The notes below the pieces were generated by a model. The model was given only the letters and a program-made list of their open reading frames with translations. It was not told where the DNA came from and ran no database searches. Positions 24,121 to 34,878 of a stretch of DNA of 64,000 bases are shown piece by piece. Position 1 is the first letter of the stretch. Each line of letters starts with the position of its first letter. The stretch is from Pholiota molesta (Eukaryota > Basidiomycota > Agaricomycetes > Agaricales > Strophariaceae), in NCBI GenBank assembly GCA_014925825.1, contig JACGCK010000006.1, positions 124,001 through 188,000 of the forward strand, in the 5' to 3' direction. A program made the position numbers and the translations under genes.

Positions 24121-24713
24121 CAGTTGATCTAAATACTAAAACTACTTGAAAACTATCAGATTATATGACAGTAGTTAAATAGGAATGTATATATCAATAC
24201 AACATTTGTATGAATGTCCAAGGCAAGTTAATATCACGGATCCAAGGGCTACAGAACCCAAAGACAAGAGCCACCAACACAAAATTCATTTCCATTCAAA
24301 GAGAGACCAAAGGAGAGAGTGCGATGAGAAGACACAAGGACAGAGATCTATTGAACCACATATGTTACACAAAAAAATAAGCAACATGGCTTTAGCATTA
24401 CATATAGTCAACCCACATAGCACATTGATATAGGCACATCAGCAATCCCAAGAGGCAAGATGTCATATTTGAAGTCAATGTATTTGTTTAGAGAGAAGAG
24501 GAAAGAATAGGGTCCAATATTTACAAAACTATATAAAGCGAGAAGAGAGATGAGACATAGAGTTAAAGAGAGGAGGGAACATATGACAACCCGCACTGCC
24601 GTTGCCTCAAGCACACAATCATATACCACGAGCAAAAGAGGGGCCACGCAAGAGAGCAAGAGATTCATCACAGTCCATGGGGAACCCTTTGACATCTCAA
24701 GCAACCCCAAGCA
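24121..24713. other. intergenic region between convergent genes
   Basis: About 600 bases of 3' flanks. The hydrophobic open frame on the minus strand at 24408-24710 is probably part of the cyclin 3' UTR and not a gene. Confidence 0.5.
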
Positions 24714-26678
24714 TCAATGCACATCCGTTGTTTCGAGAGCAATACACCGGTTGTCTGCGTGCCACAGACAGTTACCTGCGTGAGAGCCGAAAGCAGCCAG
24801 CTCAGACCCAACGATAGCAATTCGTCGGATTTGCGGTTTCGTTTGCGAGGCGCCGAAGCCAAGGCCCGTAGCGCTATACATCTTGCTATTGCCCGCGAAG
24901 CTAAAGCCAGTAGCATCTGCTGGAACTCCAGCAGAAATGTCCATCCAGGACTGGGAACCGCTAAAGCTCGGGAACATATTGTCCTCGAAGGTTGACATTT
25001 GAATCGTGCAGTCACCAGCAGACGAGGAGTCGGTCGATGAAGGGGAGTACGTAAGGCCCGGGGTGTCCGGACTCGGCGTCGCGGCACCCTTCTCAGTGAA
25101 CTTCTGTTGGGACGAGTCTAGCGACGACGACGTCGTTGATGAAACCGCGAACTGGTCGATGAATCAATACCATGTTCAGAAACTCCGATATATCACTCAC
25201 GGTAACATCCGGTTTCTGAGATGCAAAATCTCGATCGACTGATGCAGCAGTGGCTGCAGAGTAGGGAGGAGGTTTCGAGGGACCACTCGATGCATTGAAC
25301 AACTCCGAAGGGAGGGTAGAACACTTTCGAAGCGGTTTGCTGACGGGCGCAAGCGAAGATGGAGCGGAGATCGACGGTGTCGGCGTGATGATGCCTTCAC
25401 TCTGTGATCTGACAACAGTGCGGGTGGAGGGAGGGGGTGTTGTCGCTTGTGTCTGGATAGCACTCTTGCCTACCCAAAGGCGCCATTCGAGGGCTTGTCC
25501 GAGGGCGCGTTCGCAGCGTCCGATTTCTCGTGGGGGAAGACCCGACAGCTTGGCCCAAGCGCGATTGGAATAACATTTATCCTGGAAGAATTTGGATGCC
25601 AGAATGAGGGAGGCTAAAAATGCGCGGCGGGGACAGAGAAGCGGTGAGGGCAGAGAGGCAGGTCGAGGAGAAGAAGAAGATGAAGCTTCGACGGGAGTTG
25701 ACGGCTCAGCGATCAGACGGGAGACAGATGCGCTGTCCACAGGGATTTGCTGCATGCTATCAAAGTCATCGCATTCGCTATCAGTGACTCGGACCGTCTT
25801 CATTTCATCGACTGGTTCTTGTTCCATGCTTTCGGCATCGAAAGCATTCTCTATTGCTGTGAGTTCAGCTTCTCGTTCAAGTTCCGTCTCCGTTGCTGGA
25901 AGGATCTTGGTCTCAGGCTGATAATGGGCTCTAATGCCCATTTTCTCCTGTTGCAGATTTCTGGGACCTTAGGGCGGATGGCTTCTAGGTAACAAAGCGC
26001 AGCTTGCAGAATGCTACCCGAAGTCCTTGAGCGCTTGAGCACTTCATGGACAAATGTTTTCATAGGAAGTAGATTGCTCTCGGTAGTGTTGCCTGCTTGA
26101 GACACTGGTGTGGAGAAGGATGATGGCTGACAAGCCATAATGGCGGATATGGGGGTTTGGGATGGATGGTTGGTAATTAGGGACATCGATTGATGAGCGG
26201 CGAGAGGAAGAGCGTGCCCGAGAGCCGAGCCAATGCCGGCAGAGCTCTTCGAGGGAGCCTTGAATACATCGGGCACGTCTTGTGGGCGCCATATCTCAGT
26301 CAGAATGTTCACGGCTTGATCTATGAGAAATAGTAAATTGAATGAGTGGGATTGGACTGAGTGATTGTACATACCGATGAGACCGGCTGCAAACTTGTGC
26401 TTTGAAGCGTCGCGTTGGGATGCATCCTTGGGGGTTTGTGTGATGGGAGTGGGTGGGATCGGGGTGGGGTGGGTTGTTGTTTCTTTAGCAGAGAGTTCGG
26501 TAGGACAAAAGTCCTGAGATAGTGGTACAATTAAGCTTGGGGTATGGTGGCAGGCAACCGTGGGAGATCGAAGAGCTAGTGTGTTGGATTGGGAGATGGA
26601 GTGGTAGGGTTGCCAGCGTGTTTTGGTACGAATTGCAGGGGGTGCCCTTTGGGCGATAATCTGTGTAGCCGAGTGCAT
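24714..26678 (-). CDS. PCL/PHO80-type cyclin (apparent 1-nt frameshift)
   Basis: Regulatory partner of a Pho85-like cyclin-dependent kinase. The first exon (26678-26375) is Ser/Pro/Thr-rich; intron 26374-26321; then the cyclin box begins in FVHEVLKRSRTSGSILQ and AALCYLEAIRPKVPEI. The conserved second half, CPRRAFLASLILASKFFQD then CYSNRAWAKLSGLPPREIGR and ALGQALEWRLWVGK, lies in another frame. One added base near 25951-25965 joins them as VPEI-LQQEKMGIRAHYQPE. A 50-nt GT-AG intron would also restore the frame but would delete the conserved VPE segment and lacks a branch site. The C-terminal half is low complexity. A further intron (about 25200-25151) leads to the last exon, ending at 24714. 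The exact end is uncertain, because a gtaact donor precedes it. Confidence 0.85.
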
Positions 26679-27242
26679 TGATTTTAGACTTGAGTTGTGT
26701 GTAAAGCAGAAAATTATAGGGTTGACAGTGGTTCAGATAAGCATAGAGTAGGAATTCAAGGTGGGGAAAATGGTGGTAGTAGTCGAGACAGGAACAGACG
26801 AGTTGACGGAGGCAGAGAGAAGGGTGCCCGCAGGGGCGGCAAGTTGTTGGAGCTGGTATCGACACATTGCGACCGGTTTGGTCAGTGGAGGATGCCCAGA
26901 GTCAAAGACTTTGGACGATCCTAGGGCAAAGTCGGTGCAGAAAGATTGTTATAGGGAGAGCGGAGCGATGAGCAGGAGTGGGAAAGATTGTTATAGGGAG
27001 AGCGGAGCGATGAGCAGAGTGGGATATGAGGGCGAGGCTGGAGTCAGTGGGACACACAACGCACAACACCCATGACTCACGTCACAATCAGCACCGCCGA
27101 ATCGTCACATCACATCGGCACCGCCTCCATCACCGCCCTGTTTGGTCCCGTTTGACATATCACTTGCCACTGCCCAAGATGCCTTCAAGAGGCTTAGCGG
27201 CCTTGGCTTGCCTTCTCACTTTCCCCCCACTCCTTCGCTCCA
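26679..27242. promoter_or_regulatory. divergent intergenic region, cyclin and lysozyme-like gene
   Basis: About 560 bases between the start of the cyclin gene (minus) and the lysozyme-like gene (plus), so it should contain both promoters. It is purine-rich on the plus strand and carries the tandem repeat at 26941-27017. No TATA box or known operator can be named. Confidence 0.4.
26941..27017. repeat. tandem duplication, 35-bp unit with about 42-bp period
   Basis: The 35 bases at 26941-26975 recur without change at 26983-27017 (starting AAAGATTGTTATAGGGAGAG). The short segments after each copy are near-identical (GAGTGGG, then AGTGGG). It lies inside a divergent promoter region. Confidence 0.85.
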
Positions 27243-28466
27243 ATGAGGCTGCTGTCCTCCGCCGTCGCTCTTTTCCTCACCCTCGTTATCGCAGGAGCAT
27301 CCGTTCCGAATGGAAAGCTCGAAATTGCTGGTCGACACAATAGGTTGTCCCACCGCGAGCCAATTTAGAACAGAGGGCTACTGCCACCAAGAAGTGCGCC
27401 AGTCGCAAAAATAAGGAAGGCAATGCAAGTCCCCTCCATCTATTTTCTTCCTGCAGCGTCATCGGCTAATTATATCCTCAGACCACTTCCGCTGCTTCGC
27501 CTTCGCCCACCAGTGCCAAAGCTGTTTCGCCCGCCAAGAAGCCTGCTACTAGCGCTCCAGCACCAGTTGTACCCGTTACCACCAACGGTCTAATCAAAGT
27601 TGCATCGCCCAACTGTGGCCCTAGTGGTGCTACTAGTACGTCGTTAGCAGGCTCTTAGTACACTACCTCCTTATTTCGATCGCGCAGAGGCGGTCACAAC
27701 GCTTTCCGGACCCAATGGAAATATCGATTGGTTGAATTGTGGTTTCGAGTCGGGCGGATGGCAGCCTCCCAATGTGCGCATGCAAGATATCATCACGCAA
27801 TCGCTCTCCTCCGCTGTCCAGTCTCCTTCTAGCCCGTTCAAAGCTTGTTCCAAGTACATCACCCTCTTTGAAACATATGGCGCCCAATATGGCATTTCTC
27901 CCATTATTTTGGCATCCTTCGCGATGCAGGAGAGTAGCTGCAATCCTAACACTGTTGGCGGAGCTGGCGAGCAAGGCTTGATGCAGATCACTCGCGATAA
28001 ATGCGGCGGTGCCCCTGGTGGAAATTGCAAAGATCCTGTATGTATTTCTCGCTTGCGCACATATTTCTCTCACCAACGCATTCTTTCTTCAGGATTTCAA
28101 CATTCACACCGCAGCTAAATTCTTCAAGGCCACTCTTGATGACAACAACGGCAACGTTATCTTGAGCGTTGGTACGTACAACGGTTGGAGCAAGGGCCTA
28201 ACCAAGGTATGTCTCGTTATTTTATCAGATTAGTTCACATAACTAAAAGCTGTTTGTAGGCAAAGGCCTTTGCTGCTGCCCATACATCATGCTGCCGTTG
28301 CCAGAATAACGGGGATTAGTGAGCATTCCATGTCAACTCAACATATCGAGTCGGGGATTAATGGCCGCGTTTTAGCTTACACCAATTCTTCAACGGCTGG
28401 TGCCAAAACATCAACGCTTATGACCATAAGCTCGGCAAGTATTTCAACCTCGACATTTGCGGTTGA
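27243..28466 (+). CDS. secreted lysozyme-like (SLT/GH23 fold) protein
   Basis: Predicted secreted muramidase or lytic-transglycosylase-like protein that could act on bacterial peptidoglycan or related polymers. It begins with a signal peptide (MRLLSSAVALFLTLVIAGAS), then a Ser/Pro/Ala/Lys linker. The catalytic domain follows: LNCGFESGGWQP, YGAQYGISPIILASFAMQES with the likely catalytic Glu in QESSCNP, and GEQGLMQITRDKCGG, the GLMQI motif of GH23. Later exons give VGTYNGWSKGLTK and FFNGWCQNINAYDHKLGKYF, ending at 28466. The intron 27425-27481 appears to use a GC donor (gcaagt). The segment between HREP and LEQRATATKKC near 27355-27370 needs one extra base or an improbably short 38-nt intron. 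The catalytic Glu is inferred from the family pattern. Confidence 0.85.
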
Positions 28467-28851
28467 TTTTGCCCGTAACTATCTGTTGGCTTCATCGCGG
28501 ATTACTACCTCTTTATACCATTGGTGCAGCATGCTTTGCTGGGGCGAAAGCTGCCTGCATCATATATACCCCTTCTAAACTTGAGGATCTGCTATGTACA
28601 TACGACTTGTTTATGACATCTATGGTTCCTAGTGAATATTCTATCTGTGTTGGTGCACGATATCTCAGCCACTATTAGTATGTCTTTTCGACATACGACG
28701 AGTTATTTTAGGTTATCTACGAAATATTTACATAATACTTTGCTTATTCACCAAATTCACTCATTAAATGTCTGATTGGCTTATCGACCTAACCGTAGAC
28801 TTGGGAGCAGATTATAATTCGCCGCCGCCGTCCCTTCCAAGCAGTGCAAAT
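28467..28851. other. intergenic region
   Basis: About 385 bases before the PP5 coding start. An in-frame upstream ATG at 28768 would add 28 residues (MSDWLIDLTVDLG...) to PP5. I treat this part as leader because PP5 proteins usually start near the next ATG. Confidence 0.45.
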
Positions 28852-31340
28852 ATGAGTGACCAATCGACATCGTCGCCCTCTTTGTCCGCCTCATCACCTC
28901 CATCATCTGTACCCTCTCCCGAGATCGCGAAACTGCACCTAGGCAATGATGTCTCAGAGCAAGATAAACAGGAAGCCCTCCGACTGAAAGCCGGCGCGAA
29001 TAAGGCGTTTACTTGTCAGTGTAGTTCGCTATTGGGATCGTCTGCTTGGGATAACTAATTTATTGGTTTGGGAATGCTTCAGCGCACGATTTCAACGAAG
29101 CGGCGCGTCTGTACACTGAATCCATAGAGAAGAATCCAAATGAACCTACTGTATGGTGTAACAGGGCATATGCGCGCATGAAACTGGAAGAATATGGCTA
29201 CGCTCTCACCGACGCATGTCCGTTTCTTTTCCCATTGACCATGGGATAACTATTTAATTCATCTATTTTATAGCTCAGGCAATATCCCTTGATCCCAAGT
29301 ATGCAAAGGCATACTTCCGGTGCGTTATCGTTGCTGGGATTATCGTTCTTTTGGTCTCACACGGGCTGTTATCGCAGACGAGCGACATGCTATATGCAGA
29401 TTATGAAGCCCCAGATGGCTGTGGCCGATTTCAAGAAGATTTTGGCGCTGGAGCCTCATAACGAGACTGTTCGCTCGCAGATGGTCGCAACGCAAAAGTT
29501 GATACGCAAGATCGAATTTGAGAAGGTGCGTTCCTGACAAAGTTTAATTGTGCATAGTCCTTACATTATATTCATAGGCCATTGAAGTCGAGGGAGAGAA
29601 AGATCCCGTCGTTCGGTGCCATGAAATCATCGCTGAAGGTGTGGTAATCAAATTTCTATCCACGTATTATTCACTGAAGGTTATACAATATTTCAGGAGG
29701 ATGCGAAGTCGATCCAACCTATACCGGACCAACACTTCCCTCTGAGAATGGGAAATACCACATCACGCAGGAATTCGTCCAACAGATGATCCAATGGTTT
29801 AAGGATGGAAAAACATTACCTAAACGATACGCTTGGGAGATCGTTATGGGTGCTCACGACCAGTTCCAAAAGGAAGAAAGTCTGGTCAGCGTTAATATCG
29901 AAGACGGAGTGACTTGCGATGTCATTGGCGATGTTCATGGTATATTTTCTCGTTTCATGCTGATCTTTTTCTTTGCATCATTAATTTATTTCAGGTCAAT
30001 TCTATGATGTTCTACATCTCTTCTCCCTGACGGGTCCGCCCACGGAGAAGCACTATCTGTTGATGAATGGAGATCTTGTAGACAGAGGATCGTGGTCAAT
30101 TGAAGTCATCCTGCTTGCATTTGCATATAAATGTATGTCCTATAATCACCGAAGTCAGCGCTCGAGATGTTGACTCTTTTTCTTCGTTTTCGGAAGGGCT
30201 CTATCCTAAATACATGTACATTAACCGCGGTAATCACGAAGCTAAAGATATGAACCGTACATACGGGTTCGAGGGAGAAGCGAAGCACAAGCACGGAGAG
30301 CAAGCTTACAAAGTACGTAGTAAAACATTCGCGTACACGGCATCTGTCCTGACCTGATCACAGCTCTTCGCACACGTCTTCACTGCTTGTAGCTTCGTTT
30401 ATTATTATTTTACATTCTTCATCACTGATTTTTTTTTCGAAATAGTGCCATTAGCGACCCTCGTTAGTGCGACAAAACCCCCAATCACCAAAGGCAATGC
30501 AATCCTCTCTCCGGAAGGCCGCAAACGGTTCTTTGTCGTGCATGGTGGTCTTTTCAGCAAAGACGGAGTCACCCTGGAGGATATCCGAAAACTGGATCGT
30601 GTGGGCAGGCAACCTGGCCAAGAAGGCCTCATGTGTATGTCCCGGTTCCGATTTATTTGAATTCTGAACACATACATCAACTGATTCCTTCTATTCCAGG
30701 CGAGGTATGGCTCGGTTCCGGTCGCGAAACGGGCGTGATAGCTGATTGACCGTTCTAGCTGTTGTGGACTGACCCTCAGGAATTGCCCGGCCGCGGACCT
30801 AGCAAACGCGTATGTTTTTTGCATAGCTACCGCAGCTCTGTGGTACTTAAAATATATATTAGGGGGTGGGCATTGCCTTTGGACCGGATGTGACAAAACG
30901 ATGGTGTACCTTAATGGTGTAACTGGCGTCATTCGGAGTCATGAAGTTCGCCAAAGTCAGTCTCTTGATTCGCATCAACTGTTTTCTTGCATTGACCCAA
31001 GTTTTGCAGATGGCTATGAGATTGAACATGATGGACTATGTACCACGGTAGGCCGTATTCCGTATTCCGTATCTTCTTAGGACTTCTGTGATATTGACAT
31101 TGCTGCACAGGTGTTCTCTGCCCCCAATTATGTCGATCAGTCGGGTAATAAGGGTGCATTCGTAAGTGGCATTGTCTACATTACACGTTTCTTGGATCTA
31201 GAGGTGACTCACCACCATTCTGTTAGATCCGTATCGACGCGGCAGGCAATCGGGAATATACTCAGTTCGATGCGTCACCACATCCCCCCATGAAGCCGAT
31301 GGCATATATCCAAGGGGGCCTTGGAAGCCTGATGATGTGA
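28852..31340 (+). CDS. PPT1: serine/threonine protein phosphatase 5 (apparent 1-nt frameshift)
   Basis: PP5 phosphatase: N-terminal TPR repeats bind Hsp90 and gate a PPP-family catalytic domain; nuclear and cytosolic. TPR part: [50 protein letters not shown]. Catalytic metal-binding motifs: [44 protein letters not shown], and [15 protein letters not shown]; end [14 protein letters not shown]. More than a dozen introns. A 5-nt exon (30700-30704) is needed to read GLMCELLWTDPQ. At about 30908-30920 the frame breaks between TKRWCTL and [13 protein letters not shown], and one added A repairs it. The start could also be the upstream ATG at 28768. Confidence 0.93.
30700..30704 (+). other. 5-nt microexon of the PP5 gene
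   Basis: GCGAG is flanked by intron 30635-30699 (gtatgt...ccag) and intron 30705-30758 (gtatgg...ctag). It completes the codon for Cys after LM and supplies Glu, giving LMCELLWTDPQ, which matches the conserved 'MCDLLWSDPQ' of animal PP5. Without it the flanking exons are out of fr phase and the conserved Cys-acidic pair is lost. Confidence 0.85.
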
Positions 31341-31874
31341 TTTTTGGACTTTTGTGGACCATAAAATCTTGTGACTCGAGGATATGGAGAGCTTCAATTG
31401 GGCACGGTTGTACTGTAGTCATGTTGGAGTCTAATCGTCTCCAGTCACGCTTTCTGAAAAGCAGAAATTCGTATTGGAGAGAATCACCATACTCTTGCTC
31501 ATATCCTGCTAGATTTCCTTTCATGTTCGTTGCTGTTGGTTTGCCATCCTTTTGTCACTTGACAATGCCCTGTGCAACTTGCGCCAGAAATTAGAGTTCA
31601 CAATTTGATTATGTAACTATAACGATATTTCAGACTCCGCGACAGCTAAGTGTTAGTGCAGCCCTGGTCTTAGCGCTCGTTCTCACCTCGTTTCGAATTT
31701 CGCTAACTCGCTTCAACATAACCTTTTCGTGCTTTTTGTGCTTTTTTGGTCTGCAATTTCTGCAAAGACAATCCATCTAACCTGACTGCCTTTGACGCTG
31801 CTTCACGTTACCTATATCGATTCGCGCGACGATCATTTCCATCTCTGTCCTGCCCCCAGGACCTCCGCTGCACC
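31341..31874. other. intergenic region
   Basis: About 530 bases containing the PP5 3' flank and the U2SURP promoter. A pyrimidine-rich leader lies at about 31670-31870. No other feature is seen. Confidence 0.5.
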
Positions 31875-34685
31875 ATGGATAAAACCAAATCAAAGCTAGC
31901 TGCGTTCTTCGATAATGACGAAGAAGATACATCGTTCCTAGTGCGACGGACAGAGTTATTTCCTCTCCGGTAGCCGTCACTTACTATCTACCTCCAAACA
32001 TAGCAAAAACCCGTCGACGACGTGAAGCTGTCGCAATACACTGCGGGGAATGTGCGTAAATCACGCAGGGAAAAGGAGCAAGAGGCTGCGGAGGCTAAGA
32101 AACGGGAGGAGGAAGCTAGTGCTGCTCAAGCATACGCCGAGTTTCTGGACGCGTTCGAGGGCGAAGAAGTCAGCAAGAGGCAAGGAGGTTCGGCGTTCGT
32201 CAGAGCCGAATCGAATATGGCCTATGCTCCTTCGATAGCGCCCGTAGAACGTCATCACAGACCAAGGGTGAGCTTTTCCTCAGGGATTTCAATTTCTTGT
32301 TGATTTATGCCAAGTTTCGAAGTCACCATCTCCTGCTTCTGCTGTTGTCAAACCAAAGGGAAAGAGAGCCATGGATTCTTTCCTTGAAGAAATCAAAAGG
32401 TTAGTGTTGTCGCTGGCATTCTCTATCGCCATCTCTGACATAGCACATTGGTATCAGGGAACAAGCTGAGCGAGAAGCAAAATACTCACGCCATGGTTAG
32501 CAATTTTCCTCAGTTTGCCATTTGATGATATTGAAACGCATTATTTAGGTCATGGACGATCGGTTACTGCAATGGCTGCGTATGACGGTCAAAGTGGAAG
32601 CAAAGATCGGGGCGACCCACAAGTGAGTCTTAAGGTTTACTGCGAGTCTGAATGCCTCAATGAATTCTGTCCAGACAACCAACCTCTTTGTTGCAAACCT
32701 GCCTGTTTCTGTGACCGAACCAAATCTAGGGAAATTCTTTGCGCGTGCTGGGCCTGTTGGCTCTGTGAGTTCTTCTCTCTTATGACGATGTCCGCTTTCT
32801 AATGGTTTTATAGGTAAAAATCATGTGGCCTCGCTCCGATATCCCTGTGGCCTCGGCCGTTGATCCTTCGGCAAATCGAAGGCCAAAGGGTACCGGCCTG
32901 AACGGTTTTGTTTCTTTCATGACAAGACGAGATGCTGAAGAAGCGCTTCGCCAATTCGACGGGTACGACTGGGGGGGTTCTATCCTTCGCGTTGGCTGGA
33001 GCAAGGCCGTGCCGATAGCAGCTAAGCCGTTATATGGTCTGTACAGCTATTGCTCCGGCGTCATTCTTTGACTGATCGTGATCAATCTTGTTATGTTTTT
33101 GAACAGTCTCTGCTTCCAGTAAACCTCGCCACAGCCGAAGTCGAAGTCGAAGCAGAAGTTATTCTCCTGACCGATATCGAGCTCGTGACGTTCGCCATGG
33201 TTCCCGGCGCTCCAGAAGCCCTTCTTGGGATCGAAATCGATCACGCTCTCCGCATCGGCCAAGATCTTACAGTCACTCCCGGCGATACGATAGTTCGAGC
33301 AGTCGCTCTCCGCGGAGAGGTTATTCTCGTAGCCCTCCACGTGGCCTCATTGATGATGGAGAGGTAGTGACAGATACTTTTATCCGCGCTGTTGCTGCCG
33401 AGGTCAGGGGCCATGACAAGAAGTTTGAAGAAACTTTACGAGAGCGCGAAAAATCTAATCCCAAATATAATTTCCTTTTGCGTCGTGATGTAGGTTCACT
33501 TCAGTGAGATGATCTCTTCCCTTACTTACTCTTCTAATAGCATCGGAGGCACGCGTATTACCGAGGTCTTATCGAATCTGAGGAGCCATTTAAACCAGCC
33601 TTTGATGATGAAGTACGTTTGTTTCATGATACTTGTCGATTTTATACCGACTTTCCTTTTAGGGTTACAATTCAGTCTATTCGAGTGATTCAGCTGAAGA
33701 GTCAGAACGGAACAAACCAAGAAAAATGCCCTTGGTACCGCGGCTCGTCAGCGGTTCGAAGCAATGCTACGAGCTTTATCAGGCAAACGAGGAGAGATTG
33801 CCCGATGCATGACTTTTAGTCTTGAACATGCCGAGGCTGCACATGAGGTAGCCGAGTTTCTCGTACTTCCACTCAGTACTGATTTGGATTTCTTAAGGTG
33901 GCCGACATCATTGTGTCATCGTTGCTTGTGGATGGAACAGCTGTTCCTCGGAAGGTCGCGCGCCTTCATCTGATATGCGACATTTTACACAACTCAGCCG
34001 CATCTCTGCCGAGTGCTTGGAAATATCGTCAAGAATTTCAAGCTCGACTAGGGATTGTGTTCGATCATCTAGCTAATATCTACCACTCCTTCCCTGGTCG
34101 GATCACGGCGGATTTGTTTAAAAAACAAATTACGACGATCGTTGATATATGGGAAGATTTGATCGTTTTCCCTCCGGAATTTACATCTGAACTCCGATCA
34201 CGATTGGAAGGTGCAGTCGTATTTCCCGATACTGTAGTCGAAGAAAAACCTGCTGCCCAGTCAACGCTTACCGAAGTGTATCCATCTCGCTTTAAAACGA
34301 GCTTCAAAACAAACACATTCCAACTCGCATCCGAAACAACACCGATTGAACAAGGGCCATCCCATGTCAGCGACGGGGAACCAATGGATGTTAGTAGCGA
34401 CGAAGATAAAGCGGTTGATGAAGATCTTGATGGAGAGCCAGTCGAAAGCCTTGATATTGATGGAGTCCCAGTGGAAGATTTGACGGTGAGCCCGCCGGTG
34501 GTCTCGATATTGATGGAATACCTGTGGACGACATTGACGGGGAACCAGTGGCCAATATCGATGGAGAATCGATGGATGATACGGCACAGGATATTGACGA
34601 TTTTGACGGAGAACCGATCGCTGATGACATTGATGGTTTACCGGTTGACGATGTCGATGGCGTTCCCAGGCACATTGAATTATAA
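31875..34685 (+). CDS. U2 snRNP-associated SURP-domain protein (SR140/U2SURP), two apparent 1-nt frameshifts
   Basis: Spliceosomal protein of the 17S U2 snRNP. The ATG lies in CACCATGG. The N terminus (KTKSKLAAFFDNDEEDTSFL, then KPVDDVKLSQYTAGN) is diagnostic. Then a coiled Glu/Lys segment, an RRM (NLFVANLPVSVTEPNLGKFF and GLNGFVSFMTRRDAEEAL), an RS-rich insert, a SURP domain (NPKYNFLLRRD, HAYYRGLIESEEPFKP) and a CID-like region (RFEAMLRALSGKRGEIARCM, then DIIVSSLLVDGTAVPRKVA). The C terminus is a run of D-[IL]-D-G-x-P-[VL] repeats, also known from animal U2SURP. One base is missing in the A5 run at 33721-33735, and another at 34476-34486, after which the DGxP repeats continue in the next frame to a stop at 34685. 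Confidence 0.92.
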
Positions 34686-34878
34686 TACTTAAGTAGCTGT
34701 GCATGGATGGTGATTGAATACTTAGTGCCTTATTAAACTGCGCCAATCTTGTGTAGTAACAGGCTATATCCTATAGTAACTTGTGTATTCCATATGTAGC
34801 ATTTTTCATGCGGATATCATTATGCAACACCACCAACCCATACATGCAAAAATCATGAAAGCTAATTAAAGAGAGCAC

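Noticed and set aside
24408..24710. Hydrophobic 100-codon open frame, minus strand
   Set aside because: It lies in the 3' flank of the cyclin gene, has no splice-joined neighbours, and its hydrophobicity follows from AT-rich sequence.
25890..25968. 50-nt GT-AG intron as the explanation for the cyclin frame change
   Set aside because: It would remove the conserved VPE segment, has a weak gtccca donor and no branch site; a one-base loss explains the data better.
27318..27369. 38-nt intron as the explanation for the lysozyme-like frame change
   Set aside because: Shorter than any other intron in the window; a one-base loss is preferred, though the intron is in phase and not excluded.
34261..34746. 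161-codon open frame antisense to the end of U2SURP
   Set aside because: A shadow of the repetitive D-G-x-P coding repeats.
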